NCBI GenBank assembly: GCA_038247995.1
Contig: JBBRUG010000080.1
Coordinates: 1-19,253, forward strand
Source of the DNA: JBBRUG01 sp038247995
GTDB taxonomy: Bacteria > Chloroflexota > Chloroflexia > Chloroflexales > Chloroflexaceae
Length of the DNA stretch: 19,253 nt
Reading direction: 5' to 3'
Numbering within the stretch: the first letter of the stretch is position 1; every line of letters begins with the position of its first letter. The position numbers and the translations under genes were made by a program. Below the pieces are notes generated by a model. It ran no database searches. It was not told where the DNA came from and saw only the letters and a list, made by a program, of their open reading frames with translations. Positions 1 to 6,869 of this stretch are shown piece after piece.

Positions 1-118
1 CCGCCTGTTGATGGATCGGATCGGGTTTGTTTGGCCGGCGCTTTTGGGGCGTGTCGCTACTCGCCCCAACTGCGCCGCGGCTTGCCCCTACTGCGCCAAT
101 GTTTACAAGGTCAAATCT

Positions 119-1642
119 ATGTATGCTCCATCCTTTGCCGAAATTCAGACACTCCGTGATCAGGGCAACATCTGTCCGATCTACCGCGAGATTATGGCCG
201 ATCTGGAAACGCCGGTCTCGGCGTACTTGAAAGTTGCCCAAGGCCCATACAGTTTCTTGCTGGAGAGTGTTGAGGGCGGCCAGCATATCGCACGTTACTC
301 GTTCATCGGCAGCGATCCGTACCTCACACTGCGCCTCGACGGCGGTAAGGCGCAGGCCATTCAGGGCGGCTACAAGCAAACGTTGCCCTACAGCGATCCG
401 CTCACGGTGATTGGAAGCTACCTGAATGCGTACCGCCCGATTCGCCTGCCCGACCTGCCGCGCTTGGTCGGCGGCGCGGTGGGCTATCTGGGCTACGAGA
501 CGGTGAGCTACTTCGAGCGCTTGCCGGTGCCGGTGGGTTGCGATTACGCCATGCCCGAGGGTTTCTGGATGTTTGTCGATACGCTGCTGATCTTCGATCA
601 TCTGCGCCACAAGATCAAGGTGCTCTCGCATGTGCATCTTGACGCCGAGGACTTGGAGGCCGAGTATCGTCGGGCCACCGCTCGCATCGATGCGCTTGTC
701 GAGCTCCTGCGCCAGCCGCTGACGACCGACGACCGGCGACCGGCGACTGAGGCCCCGCGAAATTATGAGCCACATTCAACCGTGTCGGCCACACCGTCGT
801 CCGTCGTCCGTCGTCCGTCGTCCAACATCACCCGCGAGCAGTACCACGCCAACGTCGCGCGGGCCAAAGAGTATATCGCCGCCGGCGACATCTTCCAAGT
901 GGTGCCGTCGCAGCGCTTCATCAGGCCCACCAGCGCTGATCCGGTGACGATCTACCGGGCGTTGCGCACGGTAAACCCCTCGCCGTATATGTTCCTGCTG
1001 CGCACCGGCGAGGGTGATCTGGTCGGCGCCTCGCCTGAATTGCTTGTGCGCGTGCAAGAAGGCGAAGTGCTCACCCACCCGATCGCCGGGACGCGCCGGC
1101 GTGGCCGCGATCTCGCTGAGGACGCTGCCCTCGCCGATGAATTGCTCGCCGACGCGAAGGAGCGCGCCGAGCACCTGATGCTGGTCGATCTGGGGCGTAA
1201 CGATATTGGCCGGGTAAGTGTGCCCGGCAGCGTGGCCGTACCCGATTTTATGTTTGTCGAGAAGTACAGCCATGTTATGCATCTGGTCAGCCACGTAACG
1301 GGCAAACTGCGCTCCGATATGACTGCCCTCGACTGCCTGCGGGCCTGTTTTCCTGCCGGCACCGTCAGCGGCGCGCCGAAGATCCGCGCCATGGAGATCA
1401 TCGCCGAATTGGAAGGGACGCGCCGCGGCATCTACGCCGGCTGTGTCGGTCATGTCGGCTTCAACGGCGACCTCGACACCTGCATCGCCCTGCGCACAAT
1501 GGTGGTGCAAGATGGTGTGGCCTACGTCCAGGCCGGCGGGGGCGTCGTCGCGGATAGCGACCCCGAAGCGGAGTATCAGGAGAGTGGCAACAAAGCCGCC
1601 GCGCTGCTCCGCGCAATCGACCTCGCGGAAGAGTTACACTAG
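119..1642 (+). CDS. trpE: Anthranilate synthase component I
   Basis: This enzyme subunit converts chorismate to anthranilate, the first committed step of tryptophan synthesis, using ammonia or glutamine nitrogen supplied by a TrpG subunit. No trpG is in the window. The product is 507 aa, normal for TrpE. The N-terminal domain has the LLES motif (residues 47-50) that in this family belongs to the tryptophan feedback site. The C-terminal chorismate-binding domain has PIAGTRRRG, DLGRNDIGRVS, GTVSGAPKIRAMEI and an AGGGVVADSDPE end motif. I chose the ATG at 119 because AAGG lies 8 nt upstream and family similarity begins there. An in-frame extension to position 8 is possible, but its residues look like translated noncoding DNA. 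The linker between the domains (about residues 201-238) is coded by heptanucleotide repeats at 721-823 and is probably an acquired insertion. The identification is firm; the start is likely. Confidence 0.95.
   Translation: MYAPSFAEIQTLRDQGNICPIYREIMADLETPVSAYLKVAQGPYSFLLESVEGGQHIARYSFIGSDPYLTLRLDGGKAQAIQGGYKQTLPYSDPLTVIGSYLNAYRPIRLPDLPRLVGGAVGYLGYETVSYFERLPVPVGCDYAMPEGFWMFVDTLLIFDHLRHKIKVLSHVHLDAEDLEAEYRRATARIDALVELLRQPLTTDDRRPATEAPRNYEPHSTVSATPSSVVRRPSSNITREQYHANVARAKEYIAAGDIFQVVPSQRFIRPTSADPVTIYRALRTVNPSPYMFLLRTGEGDLVGASPELLVRVQEGEVLTHPIAGTRRRGRDLAEDAALADELLADAKERAEHLMLVDLGRNDIGRVSVPGSVAVPDFMFVEKYSHVMHLVSHVTGKLRSDMTALDCLRACFPAGTVSGAPKIRAMEIIAELEGTRRGIYAGCVGHVGFNGDLDTCIALRTMVVQDGVAYVQAGGGVVADSDPEAEYQESGNKAAALLRAIDLAEELH
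721..823 (+). repeat. Heptanucleotide arrays inside trpE
   Basis: Four copies of a GACGACC-like unit lie at 721-748 (two GACGACC, then GGCGACC and GGCGACT). Four perfect GTCGTCC units lie at 796-823. The two arrays are roughly inverted relative to each other, with 47 nt between, so the transcript could fold into an imperfect hairpin. The reading frame stays open and the arrays encode an Arg/Pro/Ser-rich linker. Confidence 0.85.
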
Positions 1643-1647
1643 TTGTG

Positions 1648-1707
1648 GCGTGTTGCGTATCGGGTTGTTCTTCGGGCGACCAAACACGCAATACGCACGC
1701 AACACGC
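1648..1707. repeat. 11-bp inverted repeat with heptad-like units after trpE
   Basis: GCGTGTTGCGT at 1648-1658 is perfectly repeated in inverse as ACGCAACACGC at 1697-1707. The surrounding bases are made of 7-nt units such as ACACGCA, ATACGCA and GCGTGTT. The element begins 5 bases after the trpE stop codon. No T-run follows, so I do not call it a terminator. Confidence 0.6.
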
Positions 1708-1740
1708 AAAGGCTGCCCGCCCCACGCCTACTCGCTCCCC

Positions 1741-1793
1741 GGCATATCTGCGCAATCCGCGTAATCTGCGGATATGCCCCTACCTCCTTTTTT
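1741..1793 (+). terminator. Possible terminator of trpE
   Basis: The arms GGCATATC (1741-1748) and GATATGCC (1771-1778) are perfectly complementary. The stem extends inward with two G-U pairs to about 12 bp, with a 14-nt loop. A run of six T follows at 1788-1793, but 9 nt separate it from the stem, which is longer than in a standard intrinsic terminator. Confidence 0.35.
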
Positions 1794-1843
1794 CGTCAGC
1801 CAACCGGGGGGTAACCGGCCTCTAATTTCGGTGTCTGCAACGC

Positions 1844-1849
1844 TATGCT
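1844..1849 (+). promoter_or_regulatory. Weak -10-like box before the sigma-factor gene
   Basis: TATGCT lies 46 nt upstream of the start codon. The same hexamer forms the -10 core at the rel promoter (2725-2730) and part of the extended boxes at 9685 and 11079. No convincing -35 sequence is visible, so this is a tentative call made by analogy. Confidence 0.3.
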
Positions 1850-1894
1850 GGACTCAGCGATACGAAGCAGACCGACGCCGAGAGGAGGCCAGAG

Positions 1895-2629
1895 ATGACC
1901 CTGACGCTTACCACCCCCCTGACCAACCAGCCGGCCCTCGCCCGCCCCGCCGAACCGACGCCCGGCGCGCTGGACCTGGAAACTCTTGCGCGCCGCTGCC
2001 AAATTGAGAGCCGGCGCTTCTACAGCCAGGAAGCCTACGAACCCGCCTATGCCTACGAATTGTTTCGCCGCGCCCTTGTGGAGCATAACCAGAGCGCCTG
2101 GGAACACATCTTCGCCCAGTATCGCCCGCTGGTAGAGCATTGGGTACGCCGCACCGGCGCCTTTACCCTCTGCGGCGAAAGCAGCGAATACTTCGTCAGC
2201 GCCGCGTTCGCCCGCTTCTGGCGCGCACTGCCTGCCGATCGCTTCGGCTCGTTCCCTTCCCTTGCTGCCCTACTGAACTACCTGCGCCGTTGCGCCAGTT
2301 GTGTTGTCATCGATGCCGCGCGTGCCCACGCTACCAGCGATTATCTGCCCGAAGAGGCGATTAACTGGAACGACCAGCGGCTTGCCCATGCCGATGAAGA
2401 GGCGACAGAGCGCGTAAGCCGCACCGAGTTCTGGCACCTGATCGACGATCTGCTGAATGACGAGGCCGAGCGCGTGATTGTGCGCTGCTCATTCCTGCTG
2501 GGGATGAAGCCCGGCGATATCTACAACCAGCGGCGCGATCTCTTCCAGGGTGTTGAGGAAGTGTATGCGCTCAAGCGCAATATCCTCAGCCGCCTGCGGC
2601 GCTGCAAAGAACTCCAGGGAATGTATTGA
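1895..2629 (+). CDS. RNA polymerase sigma factor, sigma-70/ECF-like
   Basis: This is a 244-aa protein of a divergent sigma-70-like family that I recognise from Chloroflexi. A region-2-like part (about residues 55-145) contains ELFRRALVEHNQSAWEHIF, a run of aromatic and basic residues, and RRCASCVVIDAARA. A region-4-like helix-turn-helix part (about 175-240) contains LGMKPGDIYNQR and ends in a basic LKRNILSRLRRCKEL helix. The start at 1895 is supported by AGAGGAGG at 1881-1888. The first 25 residues are low complexity (Thr, Pro, Ala). No anti-sigma factor is adjacent. The gene stands alone between trpE and rel with its own flanking hairpins. It would direct RNA polymerase to a specific promoter set; which one cannot be told. 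It might instead be a sigma-like regulator that has lost core binding. Confidence 0.75.
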   Translation: MTLTLTTPLTNQPALARPAEPTPGALDLETLARRCQIESRRFYSQEAYEPAYAYELFRRALVEHNQSAWEHIFAQYRPLVEHWVRRTGAFTLCGESSEYFVSAAFARFWRALPADRFGSFPSLAALLNYLRRCASCVVIDAARAHATSDYLPEEAINWNDQRLAHADEEATERVSRTEFWHLIDDLLNDEAERVIVRCSFLLGMKPGDIYNQRRDLFQGVEEVYALKRNILSRLRRCKELQGMY

Positions 2630-2641
2630 TTGAGTGGACGC

Positions 2642-2668
2642 CATCGGCAAATGTTCGATTTGTCGATG
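2642..2668 (+). terminator. Hairpin after the sigma-factor gene, possible terminator
   Basis: CATCGGCAAAT (2642-2652) pairs with ATTTGTCGATG (2658-2668), 11 bp with one G-U pair and a 5-nt GTTCG loop, starting 12 nt after the stop codon. There is no T-run, so termination would be atypical. It could also protect the mRNA 3' end. Confidence 0.4.
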
Positions 2669-2700
2669 ACTCCCACAGGTTAACGCACCGCAGCATCGCC

Positions 2701-2730
2701 TTGACAAAGCCCTAACCCCGGTGCTATGCT
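2701..2730 (+). promoter_or_regulatory. Sigma-70-type promoter of rel
   Basis: A perfect TTGACA at 2701-2706 is followed by 18 nt and then TATGCT at 2725-2730. An overlapping TGC-TATACA (2727-2735) gives an alternative extended -10. Transcription would begin near 2737, leaving a leader of about 155 nt before the rel start codon. Confidence 0.7.
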
Positions 2731-2892
2731 ATACAGCACGAACTACTTCCCATACGGTGCGATCACGGACGATCGCCGGTGTAAGCGGCGCGGTCTGGCG
2801 GTTCTCGCCGGCCGTTCTTTTCTTCCCCCAGGTTTGCCTCCCACGGGGGCATACCCACACCGAACCGACGACGGCAGAGAGAGAGCGGTGTT

Positions 2893-5319
2893 ATGGATGG
2901 ATCGACTGCTGCAGCCTACTATGAGCCAATCCCCCCTGAGCGTCAACCGACGTCCCCATCGCCTGAGCTACGACGTCTGCCTGTAGCTGCGCCAACATCG
3001 CCGCCTGCCGAGCACGCCATCCTTCATCACCCCGTCATTAATACGCTGGCCGATACCTTACGTTTAAAAGAGCGACCTGATGCGACCGGCGATACGGTGC
3101 GTCAGTTGTATCTGAGTGCCTATTCCAGCCCTACCGTCGAGGCGCTGATCGGGTACTTGCATCAGTATGCCCCCACAATGGAAGGCGGACTGCTGCGCTG
3201 TGCGTATGCGCTGGCCAGTATTGCCCACGCGGGCCAGTATCGCCAGAGCGGCGAGCCATACATCGATCATCCCGTTGCCGTGGCGACGATCTTGCTTGGC
3301 CTCAGCCTCGATGCCGAGTCGGTTGCGGCGGCGCTGCTCCATGATGTGGTTGAGGACTCGGGCGTCGCACTTGATCTAATTGAAGCCGAGTTTGGCGAGT
3401 CGCTGGCTCACCTTGTTGATGGTGTGACCAAGCTGTCAACCCTGGAGACGAAGTCGAAAGAAGAACTCCAGGCCGGATCGTACCGCAAGTTGATCATCGC
3501 CACTGCCGATGATCCGCGGGTGATCCTGATCAAATTGGCCGACCGGTTGCACAACATGCGCACGCTGGGTGGCACACCGCCGGCCAAACAGCAGCGCGTC
3601 GCCCGCGAAACGCTCGATATCTATGCGCCGCTGGCCCATCGCCTCGGCATGTGGCAGGTCAAGTCGGAGTTGGAAGATCTCGCTTTTAAGGCCATCCACC
3701 CGGATAGCTACGCGGAGATTGCCAACCAGCTTAAGCTGCGCAAAGATGCCCGTGAGCGGGTGATTCAGCGCATGATGAAGCGCCTCCAGGAGGAGATCAA
3801 CAAGGAAGGCATGCACGCTCACGTGAATGGCCGCCCCAAGCATATCTACTCGATCTGGCGCAAAATGGATCGCAAGGGCTTGCCGCTCGATCAGATCTAC
3901 GATCAGTTGGCCGTGCGCGTGATCATCGACGATGCCGGCCTCGACGAAAAAGAGGCTAAGGGGCTCTGTTACCGTGTACTTGGCCTGGTTCACACGATGT
4001 GGACGCCGGTGCTCACCGAGTTCGACGACTACATCGCTGTACCCAAAGAGAGCAGCTATCAGTCGCTCCATACCACGGTGATCCTCCCCGGCGGTAATCA
4101 TTGTGAGGTGCAGATCCGCTCCGTGAGCATGCATGAAGTGGCCGAGCACGGTATTGCCGCCCACTGGCGCTATAAAGAGGGCTTCGGTCGGCCGACGAGC
4201 GATCAGAAATATGAAGAAAAAATCCGCTGGTTGCGCGAACTGATCGCCTGGCGGATCGAACTCAGCGACCGTGATTTTGTCGAGAGTCTGCGCCCTGAGC
4301 TTGAAGAGCAGGTCTATGTCTTTACACCCAAAGGCAAGATCATCGACCTGCCCGATGGCTCCACGCCGGTGGATTTTGCCTACCACATTCACTCGGAAGT
4401 GGGCCATAAATGTGTCGGCGCCAAGGTGAATGGGCGAATTGTACCGCTCGATTATCACCTGAAGAATGGTGAGATCGTCGATATTATGACCACGAAGACC
4501 GGCCGCGGCCCTAGCCGCGACTGGATCAACTTCGTCAAAACGCCGAGCGCGCGCAACCATATCCGCCGCTTCTTCCGCCGCGCCGAGCGTGATGAGAATA
4601 TTACTGCGGGGCGCGATCTGCTGGAGAAGGAACTCAAGCGGCTTGGTCTGACGGTGAGCTTCGAGAGCCTGGCCGATCAAGCTGGTGCTCGTACCACCGA
4701 AGATCTGTTTGCGCTGATCGGCGCCGGCGAGGTGACGGCGCGCACTCTGGCCCAGAAGGCGCTCGCTCAGCAGGTTGAAGCGCAACATGCTGCAGCGCCG
4801 CCAGAACAATTGCCAATCCCGACTACGCTACAACCGCGTACGGTTGGCATTCAGATCAATGGCGTCGGCGCAGTGCATAACCGCCTCGCGCGCTGCTGTA
4901 ACCCGGTCGTCGGTGAGCCGATTGTCGGTTTTATCACCCGGGGACGCGGGATCACCGTACATCGTGCCGATTGTCGGACGATTGTGAATGAGCGTGATCG
5001 CGCGCGCCTCGTCGATGTGACCTGGGGCGGTCAGTCGCCGCGTGGTTACAATGTGCCGCTGCGCATCGAGTCATGGGATCGCGTTGGCCTTTGGCGCGAT
5101 GTTTCGGCCGTGATCGCCGATGCTGGCGTCAATATCGAAAGCATCGAACAGGGTAAATCACGTCGCGCCGGCCGGGCGGTGCTGCATATCGCGTGTTCGA
5201 TTCAGAGCGTCAGCCAGCTTACCAATCTGCTCGATAAGCTTAATCGGATCTCCGACGTGATTGAGGCGCGCCGCGAGAGTGGGAGTACTAAAGTGCAACC
5301 GATAGCTGATAGCCGATAG
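2893..5319 (+). CDS. rel: Bifunctional (p)ppGpp synthetase/hydrolase, RelA/SpoT family
   Basis: This enzyme makes and degrades the stringent-response alarmone (p)ppGpp. The 808-aa product has the full long-Rel layout. The HD hydrolase domain shows His112, His126, His150-Asp151 and Glu154-Asp155, so hydrolase activity looks intact. The synthetase domain (about 290-430) contains YSIWRKM, KESSYQSLHTTV and CEVQIRSVSMHEVAEHGIAAHW. A TGS domain starts near 471 (VYVFTPKG...DLPDGSTPVDFAYHIH), a conserved Cys-rich region lies near LARCCNPVVGEPIVGFITRG, and an ACT domain covers about 720-800. The first 45 residues are a Pro-rich, probably disordered extension. The ATG at 2893 has only a weak purine-rich GAGAGAG upstream. 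A canonical promoter precedes a long leader. The last codons and the stop lie in heptad repeats (5301-5335). With one long enzyme carrying an intact HD site, it is probably the organism's main Rel rather than a RelA/SpoT pair member. Confidence 0.95.
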   Translation: MDGSTAAAYYEPIPPERQPTSPSPELRRLPVAAPTSPPAEHAILHHPVINTLADTLRLKERPDATGDTVRQLYLSAYSSPTVEALIGYLHQYAPTMEGGLLRCAYALASIAHAGQYRQSGEPYIDHPVAVATILLGLSLDAESVAAALLHDVVEDSGVALDLIEAEFGESLAHLVDGVTKLSTLETKSKEELQAGSYRKLIIATADDPRVILIKLADRLHNMRTLGGTPPAKQQRVARETLDIYAPLAHRLGMWQVKSELEDLAFKAIHPDSYAEIANQLKLRKDARERVIQRMMKRLQEEINKEGMHAHVNGRPKHIYSIWRKMDRKGLPLDQIYDQLAVRVIIDDAGLDEKEAKGLCYRVLGLVHTMWTPVLTEFDDYIAVPKESSYQSLHTTVILPGGNHCEVQIRSVSMHEVAEHGIAAHWRYKEGFGRPTSDQKYEEKIRWLRELIAWRIELSDRDFVESLRPELEEQVYVFTPKGKIIDLPDGSTPVDFAYHIHSEVGHKCVGAKVNGRIVPLDYHLKNGEIVDIMTTKTGRGPSRDWINFVKTPSARNHIRRFFRRAERDENITAGRDLLEKELKRLGLTVSFESLADQAGARTTEDLFALIGAGEVTARTLAQKALAQQVEAQHAAAPPEQLPIPTTLQPRTVGIQINGVGAVHNRLARCCNPVVGEPIVGFITRGRGITVHRADCRTIVNERDRARLVDVTWGGQSPRGYNVPLRIESWDRVGLWRDVSAVIADAGVNIESIEQGKSRRAGRAVLHIACSIQSVSQLTNLLDKLNRISDVIEARRESGSTKVQPIADSR

Positions 5320-5372
5320 CCGACCAAAGACCAATCTATACGCTGCTTGTCGTTCGTCGTTCGTCGTTCGTC
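5301..5372 (+). repeat. Heptanucleotide arrays over the rel stop codon and intergenic region
   Basis: In exact 7-nt steps from 5301 the sequence reads GATAGCT, GATAGCC, GATAGCC, GACCAAA, GACCAAT. After a short break, GTCGTTC occurs three times at 5349-5369 plus GTC. The first array supplies the last codons and TAG stop of rel. The second ends 12 nt before the mutY start. Confidence 0.85.
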
Positions 5373-5384
5373 CCCCGGTAGCTC

Positions 5385-6362
5385 GTGAATATTCCTGCCC
5401 TCCAAACCAACCTCCTCGCCTGGTTCAACGCCAACGCCCGCGACTTGCCCTGGCGCCGCACGCGCGACCCCTACCAAATCCTGGTTTCGGAAGTGATGCT
5501 TCAGCAAACCCAGGTCGATCGCGTGATCCTGAAGTATCACGCCTTCCTGGCGGCCTTCCCCACGCTTGAAGCGCTCGCCGCTGCGCCGACTGCCGACGTC
5601 ATCCGGCTCTGGGCCGGGTTGGGCTACAATCGGCGGGCGGTAAATCTTCAGCGCACAGCCCAGACTGTGCTCGCCGATCACGGCGGTGTCTTTCCGGCAA
5701 CGCTCCCTGATCTGCTGCATTTGCCCGGTATCGGGCCGTATACTGCCGGCGCAATTGCCTGCTTCGCCTTCGAACAGGACGTTGCCTTTATGGATACGAA
5801 TATCAAGCGCGTGCTCCGCCGGGCCTGTACCGACCCGCTGAGCGCGCCGACCGATGGCGACCTGCTGACGATCGGCAAGGCGTTAGTGCCGCCTGGGCAG
5901 GGTTGGGCCTGGAACCAGGCGATCATGGAACTCGGCGCGCTGATCTGTACAGCTGCCGGTCCGGCCTGTTGGCGCTGTCCCATTAGCGCTCACTGCGTCG
6001 ATTATGCTGCGCGCAGTATCGCCGACGAAGCGCTGGTGCTGGCGATGGGCGGCGACGCACACTTCAGTGTGCCCGCCGCCCCACCCGCACAAACTGCGTC
6101 CTTCAGGGCGCATACACGCGAACGCAAGGTGACCTACAAACCCGAAGCGCCATTCAAAGGCTCGAATCGCTGGTATCGTGGGCGGGCTGTCGAAGCGCTG
6201 CGAAAGCTACCTTCCGGCGCGCTCATGCCGCTCACTGAACTCGGCCCGCTGGTAAAGCCGGAGTACAGCGCGGAAGACGCGGCGTGGCTGCGTACCCTGC
6301 TGTCCGGCCTTGAGCGCGATGGCCTGGCCGTGCTCGACGAACATGGCGCCCGCCTGCCCTGA
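5385..6362 (+). CDS. mutY: A/G-specific adenine glycosylase
   Basis: This base-excision repair enzyme removes adenine mispaired with 8-oxoguanine. The 325-aa product has the HhH-GPD fold: PWRRTRDPYQILVSEVMLQQ with catalytic Glu36, the helix-hairpin-helix LPGIGPYTAGAI (113-124), catalytic Asp137 in DTNIKRVL, and a [4Fe-4S] cluster ligand set C-x6-C-x2-C-x5-C at 188, 195, 198 and 204. Glu36 plus Asp137 and the QQTQV context favour MutY over endonuclease III. The C-terminal part (about 230-325) does not look like the MutT-type 8-oxoG reading domain of E. coli MutY. It has an FKGSNRWYRGRAVEALR segment like the short C-terminal domain of actinobacterial MutY. The GTG at 5385 is the only start giving a normal N-terminus. 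It has no clear Shine-Dalgarno and lies just after a heptad array. Confidence 0.9.
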   Translation: MNIPALQTNLLAWFNANARDLPWRRTRDPYQILVSEVMLQQTQVDRVILKYHAFLAAFPTLEALAAAPTADVIRLWAGLGYNRRAVNLQRTAQTVLADHGGVFPATLPDLLHLPGIGPYTAGAIACFAFEQDVAFMDTNIKRVLRRACTDPLSAPTDGDLLTIGKALVPPGQGWAWNQAIMELGALICTAAGPACWRCPISAHCVDYAARSIADEALVLAMGGDAHFSVPAAPPAQTASFRAHTRERKVTYKPEAPFKGSNRWYRGRAVEALRKLPSGALMPLTELGPLVKPEYSAEDAAWLRTLLSGLERDGLAVLDEHGARLP

Positions 6363-6417
6363 GGGGAACCCATTCGTAAGGGCGGGTGTTGCGACCCGGC
6401 CTCGCCAAGGAGCTTCC

Positions 6418-6795
6418 GTGGATCTTGCGCGCATTGCCGCCCTGCACAGTCGCCTCCAGATCACTATCACGCTCGTGCTCCTAGGGTTAGCCGTCTGGGG
6501 GCTACTGACTGCATTGCGTAGCGGTGTCGGTCAGGCCTATACCGCGGGCCTCGGGGTGGCGCAACTGCTGATCCTCGCCGAATGTGCCCTGGGCTTGATC
6601 TTGCTGTTTGGCAGCAGCATGGGCGGCAATCTGGCGCTGCATATTATCTATGGGGTAACGCTAGCTGCGGCGCTCCCGGCGATCAGGCGCTATAATCGCG
6701 AGTATTCCGCGCGGCGGCAGGCATGGATTCTGGCTGCGGCGTGCCTCGTGCTCGCCGGCATGGCCATGCGCGCCGTGGCGACAGGCGCGGCGTAG
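6418..6795 (+). CDS. Small four-helix membrane protein
   Basis: I do not recognise the family. From the GTG at 6418, preceded by AAGGAG at 6407-6412, the product is 125 aa. It has four hydrophobic segments at about 12-31, 43-63, 65-83 and 97-117, and a basic loop (RRYNREYSARRQ) between the third and fourth. An in-frame ATG at 6310 lies inside mutY and lacks such a ribosome site, so I prefer 6418. The gene starts 55 nt after the mutY stop and is probably cotranscribed with mutY. It is likely an inner-membrane protein; nothing in it suggests a catalytic role. Confidence 0.7.
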   Translation: MDLARIAALHSRLQITITLVLLGLAVWGLLTALRSGVGQAYTAGLGVAQLLILAECALGLILLFGSSMGGNLALHIIYGVTLAAALPAIRRYNREYSARRQAWILAAACLVLAGMAMRAVATGAA

Positions 6796-6825
6796 GAAAT
6801 CTATAGCGGCGGCGTAGGGACGAAT

Positions 6826-6859
6826 GGCGTAGGGCCGAAGTGCGCTTCGGCCCTACGCC
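6826..6859. repeat. Perfect 15-bp palindromic hairpin before the desaturase gene
   Basis: GGCGTAGGGCCGAAG (6826-6840) and its exact inverse (6845-6859) flank a TGCG loop. A further copy of GGCGTAGGG lies at 6810-6818. The hairpin ends 10 nt before the start codon at 6870, where a ribosome-binding site would be expected. No T-run follows on either strand. Confidence 0.85.
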
Positions 6860-6869
6860 GCATCCAACC

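Noticed and set aside
721..823. CRISPR-like array in trpE
   Set aside because: The units are 7 nt with no spacers, so it is a microsatellite and not a CRISPR.
2726..2986. 86-codon frame in the rel leader
   Set aside because: It overlaps the rel start, has no ribosome site and begins inside the -10 box, so a real upstream ORF is unlikely.
3436..4809. 457-codon open frame on the minus strand inside rel
   Set aside because: It is antisense to a fully conserved Rel protein; long antisense frames are expected in GC-rich DNA, and the product shows no family motifs.
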